The notes: generated by a model from the sequence alone, not told the origin. Positions 29,874-39,851 are shown, counted from the first letter of the stretch. The stretch: DNA of 64,000 nucleotides from Sphingomonas sp. JUb134 (GCF_004341505.2 NZ_SLYP02000001.1:3310501-3374500); one strand, 5' to 3'. Translations and numbers: made by a program.

Positions 29874-32513
29874 ATGACGCCGGTCGCTTCTTCGGCTACC
29901 CACGCGCGCATGCCTGCCGTTCCAGCCCCGACCCCGATGATGGCGCAATATCTCGCGCTCAAGGCCGAAGCCGCCGACTGCCTGCTGTTCTACCGCATGG
30001 GCGACTTTTTTGAACTGTTTCACGACGACGCTAAAATCGCTGCGGCCGTGCTCGACATCGCGCTCACCGCGCGCGGCGAGCATGAGGGCGCCAAGATCCC
30101 GATGTGCGGCGTGCCGATCCATGCCGCCGAGGGGTACCTGGCGCGGCTGATCAAGGCCGGGCACCGTGTCGCCATCGCCGAGCAGGTCGAGACGCCCGAG
30201 GAAGCCAAGAAACGCGGCGGCTCCAAGGCGCTGGTCGCGCGCGCGATCGTGCGCGTGGTCACCGCCGGCACGCTAACCGAGGAAGCGCTGCTCGACGCGC
30301 GCGCCGCCAACTGGTGTGTGGCGGTGGGCGAGGCGGGCGGCGAGGTCGCGATCGCCGCCGCCGACGTCTCCACCGGCCGCTTCGAGCTGATCGAGACGGA
30401 CGCGCATGCGCTCGCCGCCACCATCGCCCGGCTCGCCCCTGCCGAGGTGGTCGCCTCCGAGTCTTCCGCCTTTGCCGAGATCGCAACCAGTCTGCGTCCC
30501 CGGATCGACTTCGACAGCGCCGCCGGGGAGGCGCGGCTGAAGGCGCTGTTCGGGGTCGCCACACTCGACGGCTTCGGCAGCTTCGGCCGCGCCGGGCTCG
30601 CCGCGGCCGGCGGGCTGGTCGCCTATCTCGACCATACCGCGCGCGGCAGCCTCCCCTTCCTCCGCCCGCCCCTGGTGTCGCGCAACGACCAGTGCATGGC
30701 CGTCGACGCCGCCACCCGCGAGAGCCTGGAGCTCACCCGCACCACCTCCGGCACCCGCAGCGGCAGCCTGCTCGACGCCGTGGACCGCACCGTCACGGGT
30801 GCCGGCGCACGCCTGCTCGGTGCCGACATCGCCGCGCCGCTGATGGACCGTGCCGCAATCGAGGCGCGGCTCGACGCCGTCACCCGCTTCCACGACGATC
30901 CCGGCCTGCGCGACGGCGTGCGCTCCGCCCTGCGCGCGCTTCCCGACGTTGGCCGCGCGCTCGGCCGCATCGCCGCCGGCCGCGGCTCCCCGCGCGACCT
31001 GGGGCAGCTGCGCGACGGCCTGGACGGTGCCCGCACGCTCGGCGACCGCCTCGAACAGCTCGCCGACGCGCCGCCGCTGCTTGGCCGGCTGGTGCCGGCG
31101 CTGCGCGGCCACGGTGCGCTGGTCGAGCTGCTCACCCGCGCGCTCGTCCCTTCACCGCCGATCGACGCCGCCAACGGCGGCTATATCGCCGAAGGCTATG
31201 ACGCCGCCCTCGACGATCTGCGCGCCACCGGCGCCGGCGGCCGCCGCGCCATCGCCGCGCTGGAGGCGGAGTTCCGCACCCGCACCGGCGTCAACGCGCT
31301 CAAGATCCGCCACAACGGCGTGCTCGGCTATCATATCGAGGTGCCGGCCCGCGCCGCCGACGCGCTGATGAAGGCCGACAGCGGCTTCACCCACCGCCAG
31401 ACGCTCGCCGGCTGCGTGCGCTTCAACGCGCCCGAACTCCATGACGTGGCATTGAAGGTCACCCAGGCGGGCGCCCATGCGCTCGCCGCCGAGGCCGCAC
31501 ATCTGGAGGAACTGACCGGCCAGGTGCTTGCAACCCGCGAGGCGATCGCCGCCACTGCCGACGCCCTCGCCCGCATCGACGTCGCCGCCGGCCTCGCCGA
31601 GCGCGCGGCCGAGGGCGGCTGGGCACGCCCCGACCTGGTCGACCACGCCTGCCTGGAGATCGAGGGCGGCCGCCACCCGGTGGTCGAAGCCGCCGTCGCC
31701 AAGGCCGGCGGCCGCTTCGTTGCCAACGACTGCCGCCTGTCGGAGGACAATCGCCTGTGGCTGGTGACCGGCCCCAACATGGGCGGCAAGTCGACCTTCC
31801 TGCGCCAGAACGCGCTGATCGCAGTGCTGGCCCAGGCGGGCAGCTACGTCCCCGCCACCCGCGCCACGCTCGGCCTGGTCGACCGGCTGTTCAGCCGCGT
31901 CGGCGCCTCGGACAATCTCGCGCGCGGCCGCTCTACCTTCATGGTCGAGATGGTCGAGACCGCCGCCATTCTGGCGCAGGCGACCCCGCGCAGCTTCGTG
32001 ATCCTGGATGAAGTCGGCCGCGGCACCTCCACCTACGACGGCCTCGCCATCGCCTGGGCGGTGGTGGAGGCGATCCACGAGGACAACCGCTGCCGCTGCC
32101 TGTTCGCGACCCATTATCACGAGCTCACCCGCCTGGCGGAACGCTGCGAGGCGCTGAGCCTGCACCACGTGCGTGCGCGCGAGTGGAAGGGGGACCTTGT
32201 GCTCCTCCACGAACTGGGCGAGGGCCCGGCCGACCGCAGCTACGGCCTGGCGGTGGCCCGGCTCGCGGGGCTTCCGCCCGCCACGGTCGCCCGCGCGAAA
32301 GCGGTGCTCGCCAAGCTCGAGGCGGGTCGCCAGAAGACCGGCGGGCTTGCCGCCGGGCTCGACGACCTGCCGCTGTTCGCCGCCTTCCAACCGGCCGAGG
32401 AGGAAAAGCCCGATGCGCTGCGCAGCGAACTCGCCACGCTGGACCTCGACTCCCTCACCCCGCGCGCAGCGCTCGACGCGCTCTACCGGCTGAAGGATCT
32501 CGCCCGCGCCTAG
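29874..32513 (+). CDS. mutS: DNA mismatch repair protein MutS
   Basis: An 879-residue mismatch-recognition ATPase. The N-terminal mismatch-binding domain carries the GxFxE-like phrase MGDFFELFHDDAK. The C-terminal ATPase has Walker A TGPNMGGKSTF, Walker B VILDEVGRGTSTYDG and ATHYHELTRL, with a helix-turn-helix dimerisation end (LTPRAALDALYRLKDL). The start is uncertain: ATG 29874, 29910 and 29937 are all in frame and none has a strong ribosome-binding site; the first gives a length slightly above the family norm. Confidence 0.95.
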   Translation: MTPVASSATHARMPAVPAPTPMMAQYLALKAEAADCLLFYRMGDFFELFHDDAKIAAAVLDIALTARGEHEGAKIPMCGVPIHAAEGYLARLIKAGHRVAIAEQVETPEEAKKRGGSKALVARAIVRVVTAGTLTEEALLDARAANWCVAVGEAGGEVAIAAADVSTGRFELIETDAHALAATIARLAPAEVVASESSAFAEIATSLRPRIDFDSAAGEARLKALFGVATLDGFGSFGRAGLAAAGGLVAYLDHTARGSLPFLRPPLVSRNDQCMAVDAATRESLELTRTTSGTRSGSLLDAVDRTVTGAGARLLGADIAAPLMDRAAIEARLDAVTRFHDDPGLRDGVRSALRALPDVGRALGRIAAGRGSPRDLGQLRDGLDGARTLGDRLEQLADAPPLLGRLVPALRGHGALVELLTRALVPSPPIDAANGGYIAEGYDAALDDLRATGAGGRRAIAALEAEFRTRTGVNALKIRHNGVLGYHIEVPARAADALMKADSGFTHRQTLAGCVRFNAPELHDVALKVTQAGAHALAAEAAHLEELTGQVLATREAIAATADALARIDVAAGLAERAAEGGWARPDLVDHACLEIEGGRHPVVEAAVAKAGGRFVANDCRLSEDNRLWLVTGPNMGGKSTFLRQNALIAVLAQAGSYVPATRATLGLVDRLFSRVGASDNLARGRSTFMVEMVETAAILAQATPRSFVILDEVGRGTSTYDGLAIAWAVVEAIHEDNRCRCLFATHYHELTRLAERCEALSLHHVRAREWKGDLVLLHELGEGPADRSYGLAVARLAGLPPATVARAKAVLAKLEAGRQKTGGLAAGLDDLPLFAAFQPAEEEKPDALRSELATLDLDSLTPRAALDALYRLKDLARA

Positions 32514-32519
32514 CGGGCG
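32501..32519. terminator. Hairpin spanning the mutS stop
   Basis: CGCCCGC-GCCTA-GCGGGCG, a 7-bp perfect stem overlapping the mutS stop and ending 2 bp before the stop of the convergent phosphatase gene. There is no T-run, so terminator function is only possible. Confidence 0.3.
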
Positions 32520-32520
32520 G

Positions 32521-33303
32521 TCAGGGCCGCCCCAGCGCCGCGATCGCGCGCGGCCGGAGGCGCTCCACCGCCGCCGCATGGATGCCGGGCGCGGTCGCCA
32601 GCACGCCGAACGCCTGCGCGCGCGGCGTGTTGAAGCGCAGCGGCTTGCCGAGCGAGTCGGTCACGGTCGCGCCGGCCTCGCGCAGCAGCAGCACCGCCGC
32701 GGCCACGTCCCATTCATTGCCCCAGCGGAAGGTCGCGAGCAGGTCCGCCTCGCCCGCCGCCACCATCGCCATGCGCAGCGCGATCGAATTGGGCTTGGCC
32801 ACGGCCACGAGGTCGCGGTCCGCCTTGGGCAGCGCGTCCACCGGCGTGCGCGCGCCCGCGATCCGGGCGATGTCGCTCGCCGTCAGCCGCACGCCGTTGC
32901 GCCACGCGCCCTCGCCCGCCGCCGCGCGCCAGCGCTCGTGCCGCGCCGGGGCATCGAGCACGCCCAGCACCGGCTGCCCATCCTCCACCAGCGCCACCGA
33001 CACCGACCAGCCCGGCCGCCCGCGGATATAGTCGCGGGTGCCGTCGATCGGATCGACGATCCACACCCGCCGCTTGGCAAGCCGGACGGGATCGTCGGCC
33101 GATTCCTCCGACAGCCAGCCCGCGTCCGGCAGCAGCGCGCTCAGCCGCTCGCGCAGCAGCGCGTCCACCGCCAGGTCGATCTCGCACACCGGGTTCCCCG
33201 GCGCCTTTTCCCAGCGCTCGAAGTCGGTCGCCGCGCGCCCATGCGCCAGCGTCGCCGCTTCGGCAGCGATCGCCGCCAGTTCGTCGAGCAGCGTGTCAGC
33301 CAC
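32521..33303 (-). CDS. Inositol monophosphatase family protein (CysQ/IMPase-like)
   Basis: A 260-residue member of the lithium-sensitive phosphatase superfamily with the metal-binding motif VWIVDPIDGTRDYI (DPxDxT), WLSEESADD (upstream Glu) and NEWDVAAAVLLLREAG (C-terminal Asp). It may act on inositol phosphate, on 3'-phosphoadenosine 5'-phosphate as CysQ does, or on histidinol phosphate; the sequence alone does not decide. Its start overlaps the end of pmbA by 8 bp, so the two are probably co-translated. Confidence 0.88.
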   Translation of the reverse strand: MADTLLDELAAIAAEAATLAHGRAATDFERWEKAPGNPVCEIDLAVDALLRERLSALLPDAGWLSEESADDPVRLAKRRVWIVDPIDGTRDYIRGRPGWSVSVALVEDGQPVLGVLDAPARHERWRAAAGEGAWRNGVRLTASDIARIAGARTPVDALPKADRDLVAVAKPNSIALRMAMVAAGEADLLATFRWGNEWDVAAAVLLLREAGATVTDSLGKPLRFNTPRAQAFGVLATAPGIHAAAVERLRPRAIAALGRP

Positions 33304-34642
33304 CCGCCACCGTCATCCCGTCGATCCGGATCGTCGGCACGTTCACGCCATAGCGGAATTCCAGGTCGCTCGCCGGCACCAGGCCCGCGAACATCTGGCG
33401 CAGGTTGCCCGCGATGGTGATCTCCGCGACCGGGCGGGTGATTGCGCCCTTCTCGATCAGGAAGCCGGCGGCGCCGCGGCTATAGTCGCCCGTCACGCCG
33501 TTCACGCCATGCCCGATCAGTTCGGTCACCAGCACGCCGTGCTCGATCTCGCCGATCAGCGCCTCGCGCGTGATGCGCCCCGCTTCCATGTAGAGGTTGC
33601 TGGTGCCCACGCCCGGCCCGCCGCCGATCCCGCGGGTGGCATGGCCGGTCGGCTCCAGCCCCAGCTGCCGCGCCGAGGCGCTGTCCAGCAGCCAGCTCTG
33701 CAGCACGCCGCTCTCGACGATCGCAAGCGGCGAGACCGGCAGCCCCTCGCCGTCGAACGGCCGTGAGCGCAGGCCGCGCGGCCGGTGCGGATCGTCGCGG
33801 ATGGTGACGCCCGGCCCGAACACCGCCGTCCCGAGCGCCTCGCGCAGGAAGCTGGTGCCGCGGGCCACGCCCGGCCCCGCGATCGCGCCGGTCAGATGGC
33901 CGAGCAGGCTCGACCCCACCCGCGGATCGAACACCACCGGCATCGCACCCGACGCAATCCGCGCCGGATCGAGCCGCGCCACCGCACGCTCGCCCGCCAG
34001 GCGCCCGATCGCCTCCGGCGCCTCCAGCGACGCGCGATGGCGCGCGCTGTGGTGCGCATAGTCGCGCTGCATGCCCGATCCGGTACCCGCCAGCACGCTT
34101 GCCGAGACGCCGTGGCTGGTGACGGCGTAGCTGCCGGCAAAGCCGTGGCTGGTGGCCAGCGCCACCACCGCGCGGCTGGCACTCGCACTGCCGCCCTCGG
34201 AGTTGGTGACGCCAGCCACGCCGCGCGCCGCATCCTCGGCCGCCAGCGCCTGCGCCTTCAGCGCCTCGGGCGAGACCTCGCCGCCGTCGTCGAGGTCGAG
34301 CAGCGGGGCGGTGCCCTTCATCAGCCGATCGGCCGGCGCCAGCCCGGCCCAGGCGTCCTCGGGCGCCAGCCGCGCCATCGCCACCACCCGCTCGGCCACC
34401 GCGTCCAGCGCCGCGTCCGACAGGTCGGAGGTGGCGACGCTCGCCGAACGCTTGCCGACGAAGACGCGCAGGCCCAGCTCGCCGCCCTCGGATCGGCCGA
34501 CGTCCTCCAGCGCGCCCAGGCGCACGGAGACGGAAAGCGCCGTGTCGGCGATCAGGATGGCGTCGGCGGCATCGGCGCCACGGGCGCGGGCTCGGTCGAT
34601 CGCCTGCGCGGCACGGGCTTGCGCCTGTTCGGGGGTCAGCAT
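33296..34642 (-). CDS. pmbA: TldD/PmbA family metalloprotease PmbA (TldE)
   Basis: A 448-residue protein of the PmbA/TldE type. SEGGELGLRVFVGKRSASVATSDLS near residues 50-75 and the C-terminal LIGHGVNGVTGDYSRGAAGF are characteristic. With TldD it forms a protease that processes modified peptides and degrades unfolded peptides; TldD carries the metal-binding HExxH, which is absent here as expected for the partner subunit. tldD is not in this window. It is followed, with overlap, by the IMPase-like gene. Confidence 0.92.
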   Translation of the reverse strand: MLTPEQAQARAAQAIDRARARGADAADAILIADTALSVSVRLGALEDVGRSEGGELGLRVFVGKRSASVATSDLSDAALDAVAERVVAMARLAPEDAWAGLAPADRLMKGTAPLLDLDDGGEVSPEALKAQALAAEDAARGVAGVTNSEGGSASASRAVVALATSHGFAGSYAVTSHGVSASVLAGTGSGMQRDYAHHSARHRASLEAPEAIGRLAGERAVARLDPARIASGAMPVVFDPRVGSSLLGHLTGAIAGPGVARGTSFLREALGTAVFGPGVTIRDDPHRPRGLRSRPFDGEGLPVSPLAIVESGVLQSWLLDSASARQLGLEPTGHATRGIGGGPGVGTSNLYMEAGRITREALIGEIEHGVLVTELIGHGVNGVTGDYSRGAAGFLIEKGAITRPVAEITIAGNLRQMFAGLVPASDLEFRYGVNVPTIRIDGMTVAGG

Positions 34643-34692
34643 GGCCGCGACTTAGGGAGCCGGGGCCCCAAGGTCAAAGCCGCGGCGGCGAT

Positions 34693-35607
34693 TCAGGCCG
34701 CCGTCCCCACCACCAGGCAGGCCAGGAACATCAGCAGCCCCGCGTCGCGATTGCTGCGGAACCGCGCCAGCGTGTTGTGCCCGTCCTGCGGCGAAAGCGT
34801 CGCCACCTGCCACAACAGGTGCAGCGCCATTGGCAGCAGCGCCACGAGCGCGAGCGGCGTCGGGAACACCTGCCAGAAGGCGCCCGCCCAGCACAGCAGC
34901 GACACCAGGTACAGGCCTGCGACGCCGGGCCGAACCTTCGCCCCCATCGCCCGTGCCGACGAACGCACGCCCACCAGCGCATCGTCCTCCACGTCCTGCA
35001 GGGCATAGATGGTGTCGTAGCCGATCACCCAGGTGATCGATCCCGCATAGAGCAGCAGCATCGGCACGATGCTGCCGTGGGTCACCTCCACCCAGCCGAC
35101 CGGCGCCGCCCAGCTGAACACGATCCCAAGCCACGCCTGCGGCCACCAGGTGATCCGTTTCATGAAGGGATAGGCAGCGACCAGCACGATGCTGGAGACG
35201 GCGACGATCGCGGCCGCCAGCCTCAGCTGCACCAGCACCAGCAGCCCGACCGCGCACAGGATCAGCAGCCAGGCCCAGGCCGCCTTCAGCGACACCGCCC
35301 CGCTCGCCAGCGGCCGGCTGCGCGTGCGCGCCACCTGCCGGTCGAGGTCGCGGTCGACGATGTCGTTGTAGACGCAGCCCGCGCCCCGCATCGCGATGCT
35401 GCCGAGCAGGAACCACGCGATCATGTCCCAGCGCGCGATCCCCTGGCCCGCCAGCGCGATCGCCCAGGCGCCGGGCCAGAACAGCAGCCACCAGCCGATC
35501 GGGCGGTCGAAGCGCGCCAGCAAGGCGAACGGCCGCAGCCCCGCCGGCAGCCGCCCGACGAGCCCGCGATGCTCGCTGTCGGGAACGATCTCGGTCGCCG
35601 CCGTCAT
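34693..35607 (-). CDS. ubiA: 4-hydroxybenzoate polyprenyltransferase UbiA
   Basis: A 304-residue integral membrane prenyltransferase of ubiquinone synthesis with about eight helices. The two Asp-rich motifs are present: NDIVDRDLDRQVARTRSRPL (NDxxDxxxD) and YDTIYALQDVEDDALVGVRS. It attaches the polyprenyl chain to 4-hydroxybenzoate at the inner membrane. ATG 35607 (MTAATEIVPDSEH) is preferred to the long, uncharacteristic extension to 35784. Confidence 0.94.
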   Translation of the reverse strand: MTAATEIVPDSEHRGLVGRLPAGLRPFALLARFDRPIGWWLLFWPGAWAIALAGQGIARWDMIAWFLLGSIAMRGAGCVYNDIVDRDLDRQVARTRSRPLASGAVSLKAAWAWLLILCAVGLLVLVQLRLAAAIVAVSSIVLVAAYPFMKRITWWPQAWLGIVFSWAAPVGWVEVTHGSIVPMLLLYAGSITWVIGYDTIYALQDVEDDALVGVRSSARAMGAKVRPGVAGLYLVSLLCWAGAFWQVFPTPLALVALLPMALHLLWQVATLSPQDGHNTLARFRSNRDAGLLMFLACLVVGTAA

Positions 35608-35811
35608 CGCGTGCCGCCCCTCGCCTGGGGAACGTGGCGGAAGGAGCTTGAGTGCCGGCGCGGCTGCAACAGAAGAATCGGGGATGTCATGCGGCCTGCT
35701 GCCACAGATGGACGGAGCTTGGACAGCCCGTGTGCGTGGTCGCCCGGGAAACTCCCGCGCGCTTCCCGCGTTGCCCGAGCTCACCGACTACATTATTTAC
35801 TGTTTACGTGC

Positions 35812-37620
35812 TTGAAGGCCCTGGACGGCGCCACAAAGCGAGCGCCGAATCCCAGGAGACGCAAGATCAGGTCGAACAAGCTGCTCCCCTTCAAGGGGTT
35901 CTGGCGTGCGGTCTCCGCCAGCCTGACCGCCCGCGTTCTGATGGTGGGCATGCTGCTGATCGGCCTCCTCGCGCTGGTCGGCTTCGTGGCGTTCGGCCGC
36001 GTCGTCGACCTGACGCTGGTGCGGCTCGGGTCGGGCTTTGCCGAGCGGCAGGTACTCTATGATCGGGCACGCGGCCTCGGCACGCTGCAGCGGGATGTCG
36101 CGCTTGCCGAAACGAACGCGCGTTCGGAAGCGCTCATCGGCTGGCTGCGCGACGAGGGCAATCCCGCAAAGCGCCGCGCCGCCATCGCCGAGCTGCGCCG
36201 CGTCGTGCAGCTGTCGGCGGGCGGCACCTTCTTCGTGGGCTCCGCCGCCTCGCGCCAATATTTCTACGAGGAGCCCGGCAGCCGCTATTCGGCCGACCGC
36301 CCGCGCCTCACCGTGCAGCCGGGCAACAACCGCGACCGCTGGTTCTTCGAGGCGCTGTCCCGCCCGCGCGACTGCCACCTGAACGTCGACGCGGACGATC
36401 TCGCCAAGCGCACGCGCGTGTTCGTCAACTGCGTGATCCGCTTCGAGGGCAAGGCACTGGGCGTCACCGGGACCGCCGTCGACCTTTCCTCCTTCGTGCA
36501 CGAGGCGCTGGCCGACACCCAGGCCGGCGTCTCCACCTTCTTCGTCGACCACGACGGGGCCGTGCAGGCGCATCGCGATCCGAGCAAGGTCGACCGCTAT
36601 TCCGACCCCAACCGCAAGCATCCGCCCACCGTCTTCGCCATGCTGAGCAACGCCGACGATCGCGCCCGGCTGCACGCGATGATGGCGGACGTCGCCTCGG
36701 GCCGCGCGTCCGCGCGGTCCAGCTTCCTGGAGATGGGCGGCGAACGCGTGCTGGTCGGCGTCGGTTATCTGAACGGGCTCGACTGGTACAATGTGACGGT
36801 CATGGACACCGATGCCATGGTGGACCGCCGCCTGTTCGGCCCGCTCGCCGCGCTGATCGTGCTGATGCTGGTGATCGGCGGCGCGCTCGCCGTCGTCCTG
36901 TTCAAGCGCGTGGTGCTCGATCCGCTCCGCCAGCTCGAGATGAGCGTGATCGAGGCGGAACGCGGCAACTTTCAACCCGCCGAGCAGCTCGACTCCGACC
37001 GCAACGACGAGATCGGGCGCCTGTCGCGCCGGTTCGCGGCAATGGCACGCGCGGTCGCCGAACACACCCGCTCGCTCGAAGCGCGGGTGCGAGAGCGGAC
37101 GATCGAGCTGGAACGGCTCGCCAACCGCGATTCGGCGACCGGCGTCGCCAACCGCCGCGGCTTCGTGGCGGCGTTCGATGCGGTGCAGCGTCAGCGCGGC
37201 GCGGGCTCGGTCGGGCTGCTGCTGATCGACGTCGACCATTTCAAGCAGATCAACGACCGCTTCGGCCATGTCGCGGGCGATGCCGTGGTGGCGGAGATCG
37301 CGCACCGCATCCAGGCAGCACTCCGCCCCACGGACCTGTGCGGCCGCTGGGGAGGCGACGAATTCATCGTGCTCTTGCCCGGCCTCGGCGCTGATCCGCT
37401 GGAAACCGTCTCGGACCGGCTGGTCGCGGCCGTCTGCGCGGCGCCCGTCGTGCTGGGGGATGGCGCGCGCGTCCCGATCACGCTCAGCGTCGGCGCCTAT
37501 TGCGTGACGCCCGGCGACACGATCGACACCGCGACCGATCGCGCGGACGCCGCCATGTACCAGGCGAAGAAGGAGGGGCGCGACCGCGTCATCGTCGCCG
37601 ACGATTGCCCGGTGACGTGA
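35812..37620 (+). CDS. Membrane-bound GGDEF diguanylate cyclase with periplasmic sensor and HAMP
   Basis: About 602 residues. A TM helix (LMVGMLLIGLLALVGFVAFG) is followed by a periplasmic sensor of about 280 residues that looks Cache-like (RQYFYEEPGSRY, DRWFFEALSR, KALGVTGTAVDL), a second TM helix (LAALIVLMLVIGGALAVVLF), HAMP and GGDEF. The active site is GGDEF at 514-518, with I-site RPTD at 505-508. The start is unresolved: no ATG or GTG lies before the first TM helix. TTG 35812 is used here; an AGGAG sits 7 nt before an ATC at 35866, and ATG 35941 would cut into the TM helix. Confidence 0.85.
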   Translation: MKALDGATKRAPNPRRRKIRSNKLLPFKGFWRAVSASLTARVLMVGMLLIGLLALVGFVAFGRVVDLTLVRLGSGFAERQVLYDRARGLGTLQRDVALAETNARSEALIGWLRDEGNPAKRRAAIAELRRVVQLSAGGTFFVGSAASRQYFYEEPGSRYSADRPRLTVQPGNNRDRWFFEALSRPRDCHLNVDADDLAKRTRVFVNCVIRFEGKALGVTGTAVDLSSFVHEALADTQAGVSTFFVDHDGAVQAHRDPSKVDRYSDPNRKHPPTVFAMLSNADDRARLHAMMADVASGRASARSSFLEMGGERVLVGVGYLNGLDWYNVTVMDTDAMVDRRLFGPLAALIVLMLVIGGALAVVLFKRVVLDPLRQLEMSVIEAERGNFQPAEQLDSDRNDEIGRLSRRFAAMARAVAEHTRSLEARVRERTIELERLANRDSATGVANRRGFVAAFDAVQRQRGAGSVGLLLIDVDHFKQINDRFGHVAGDAVVAEIAHRIQAALRPTDLCGRWGGDEFIVLLPGLGADPLETVSDRLVAAVCAAPVVLGDGARVPITLSVGAYCVTPGDTIDTATDRADAAMYQAKKEGRDRVIVADDCPVT

Positions 37621-37652
37621 CGAAGCCGCCCGCTTCGCCTAACACCCGGTCC

Positions 37653-38396
37653 ATGCCCGCAACCCCCGCCTGGCCGCCGCAGTCCACCCCGCGCCTGTTC
37701 CTGGAAGCGACGATCGCACCCGATGCCGCGATCCGCATCGACGGACCGCAGGCGCATTATCTGCTGTCGGTGCTGCGGGCGAAGCCGGGCGATCCGGTCA
37801 AGCTGTTCGACGACCGGACCGGCGAGTGGCTCGCGACCGTCGCCCATGCCGGCAAGCGTGACCTCACCCTCCAGGTCACCGACCTGCTGCGCCCGCGTGA
37901 GCCGGTGCCCGACCTGTGGCTCTGCGCCGCCCCGCTCAAGAAGGGGCGCATCGACTGGACGGTGGAAAAGGCGTGTGAGCTGGGCGTGGCGCGCATCGTC
38001 CCGGTGCTCACCCGCCGCACCGTGGTCGACCGGCTCAACCTCGACCGGCTGCGCGCGCATGCGATCGAGGCGGCCGAGCAGTGCGACCGCACCGCCCTTC
38101 CCGAGCTGGCCGAGCCGGTGAAGCTCGCCGCGCTGCTGCGCGACTGGCCCGCCGAGCGCGCGCTGTTCTTCGCCGACGAGACCGGCGGCGCCCCGGCGTC
38201 TGCGACCATGGCGCAGCACCGCGGCCCCGGCGCCGTGCTGATCGGGCCGGAGGGCGGCTTCGACGCGGAGGAGCGCGAGGCGATCCGCGCGCTGCCCCAG
38301 GCCTACGGCGTCACGCTCGGCCCCCGCATCCTGCGCGCGGAGACAGCGGCGGCCGCCGCGATCAGCGTCTGGATGGCCAGCGCCGGCGACTGGTAA
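37653..38396 (+). CDS. rsmE: 16S rRNA (uracil(1498)-N3)-methyltransferase
   Basis: A 247-residue SPOUT-fold methyltransferase that modifies U1498 of 16S rRNA. The N-terminal PUA-like part is RLFLEATIAPDAAIRIDGPQ and the knotted SAM site is AVLIGPEGGFDAEE plus LGPRILRAETAAAAAI. ATG 37653 fits the family start; the longer frame is a shadow of the upstream GGDEF gene. It starts 32 bp after that gene and precedes gshA. Confidence 0.93.
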   Translation: MPATPAWPPQSTPRLFLEATIAPDAAIRIDGPQAHYLLSVLRAKPGDPVKLFDDRTGEWLATVAHAGKRDLTLQVTDLLRPREPVPDLWLCAAPLKKGRIDWTVEKACELGVARIVPVLTRRTVVDRLNLDRLRAHAIEAAEQCDRTALPELAEPVKLAALLRDWPAERALFFADETGGAPASATMAQHRGPGAVLIGPEGGFDAEEREAIRALPQAYGVTLGPRILRAETAAAAAISVWMASAGDW

Positions 38397-38454
38397 CGTA
38401 CGGCATCAAAACGGCGCTGGCGCCGCACCGCGGCACCGCCTATGGGCGCAGCCC

Positions 38455-39831
38455 ATGAGCACCAAGACCGTTTCGGACACCAGCGCAGCGGTCATCGAGA
38501 CCCGCGACCAGCTGATCGGCTATTTCGCAGGCGGCGAGAAGCCCGCGGAACGCTGGCGCATCGGCACGGAGCACGAGAAGTTCGTGTTCCGCACCAGCGA
38601 CCATCGCGCCCCCAGCTATGACGAGCCCGGCGGCATCCGCGACCTGCTGCTGGCGCTGACCGAGTTCGGCTGGACGCCGATCGAGGAGAACGGCAAGGTC
38701 ATCGCGCTCGCCGGCAAGGACGGCACCGTCAGCCTGGAGCCCGCCGGCCAGCTCGAACTCTCGGGCGCCCCGCTCGAGAACCTGCACCAGACCTGCGGAG
38801 AGACCGGCCGCCACCTGCAACAGGTGAAGGCCGTCGGCGAGAAGCTGGGCCTGGGCTTCCTGGGTCTGGGCATGTGGCCGGACAAGACCCGTGCCGAGCT
38901 GCCGATCATGCCCAAGGGCCGCTACGCCATCATGCTCAACCACATGCCGCGCGTCGGCAGCATGGGGCTCGACATGATGCTGCGCACCTGCACCATCCAG
39001 GTGAACCTCGACTATGCTTCCGAAGCGGACATGGTGCAGAAGTTCCGCGTCGGCCTGGCGCTCCAGCCGCTCGCAACCGCACTGTTCGCGAACTCGCCGT
39101 TCACCGAAGGCAAGCCCAACGGCATGCTTTCCTATCGCAGCCACATCTGGTCGGACACCGATCCGCACCGCACCGGCATGCTGCCCTTCGTGTTCGAGGA
39201 CGGCTTCGGCTACGAACGCTATGCCGACTATGCGCTCGATGTGCCGATGTACTTCGTCTACCGCGACGGCAAGTATATCGACGCGGCCGGCCTCTCCTTC
39301 CGCGACTTCCTGAAGGGTGAGCTCTCCGTCCTCCCCGGCGAGCTGCCGACGATGGACGACTGGGCCGACCATCTCTCCACCGCCTTCCCCGAAGTGCGAC
39401 TCAAGACCTTCCTGGAGATGCGCGGCGCCGATGGCGGTCCCTGGGGCCGGATCTGCGCGCTCCCGGCGCTGTGGGTCGGCCTCCTCTACGACCAGGGCGC
39501 GCTCGATGCCGCCTGGGACCTCGTCAACGACTGGAGCCTGGAGACCCGCCAGGCGCTCCGCGACTCGGTGCCGCGCCTCGGCCTCGACGCGCCGCTCGGG
39601 ACCAAGGGCGGCACGCTGCGCGACATCGCCCGGCAGGTGCTCGACATCGCCGGTGCCGGCCTCAAGGCGCGCGGCCGCCTCGACGCGGCCGGCGACGACG
39701 AGACCGGCTTCCTCACCCCGTTGCGCGATGTCGTGCGCGACGGCCGGGTACCCGCGCAGCAGCTGCTCGACCGCTACGGCAGCAGCTGGGACGGCGACGT
39801 CACGCGGGTGTACGACGAACTGACGTTCTGA
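38455..39831 (+). CDS. gshA: Glutamate-cysteine ligase (plant/alphaproteobacterial type)
   Basis: A 458-residue GCS2-type ligase that makes gamma-glutamylcysteine, the first step of glutathione synthesis. Recognised by WRIGTEHEKFVF, GTVSLEPAGQLELSGAP, YAIMLNHMPRVGSMGLDMM and TCTIQVNLDY, which form the ATP/glutamate site. This class is found in plants and alphaproteobacteria and differs from the enterobacterial GshA. It is 58 bp after rsmE. A pair of inverted REP-like hairpins follows its stop. Confidence 0.94.
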   Translation: MSTKTVSDTSAAVIETRDQLIGYFAGGEKPAERWRIGTEHEKFVFRTSDHRAPSYDEPGGIRDLLLALTEFGWTPIEENGKVIALAGKDGTVSLEPAGQLELSGAPLENLHQTCGETGRHLQQVKAVGEKLGLGFLGLGMWPDKTRAELPIMPKGRYAIMLNHMPRVGSMGLDMMLRTCTIQVNLDYASEADMVQKFRVGLALQPLATALFANSPFTEGKPNGMLSYRSHIWSDTDPHRTGMLPFVFEDGFGYERYADYALDVPMYFVYRDGKYIDAAGLSFRDFLKGELSVLPGELPTMDDWADHLSTAFPEVRLKTFLEMRGADGGPWGRICALPALWVGLLYDQGALDAAWDLVNDWSLETRQALRDSVPRLGLDAPLGTKGGTLRDIARQVLDIAGAGLKARGRLDAAGDDETGFLTPLRDVVRDGRVPAQQLLDRYGSSWDGDVTRVYDELTF

Positions 39832-39851
39832 CCGCGACTTCATGACCGTTC

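Noticed and set aside
34777..35811. Upstream extension of the membrane GGDEF frame
   Set aside because: It runs antisense through ubiA and has Arg/Gln/His-rich shadow composition; no start near it makes sense.
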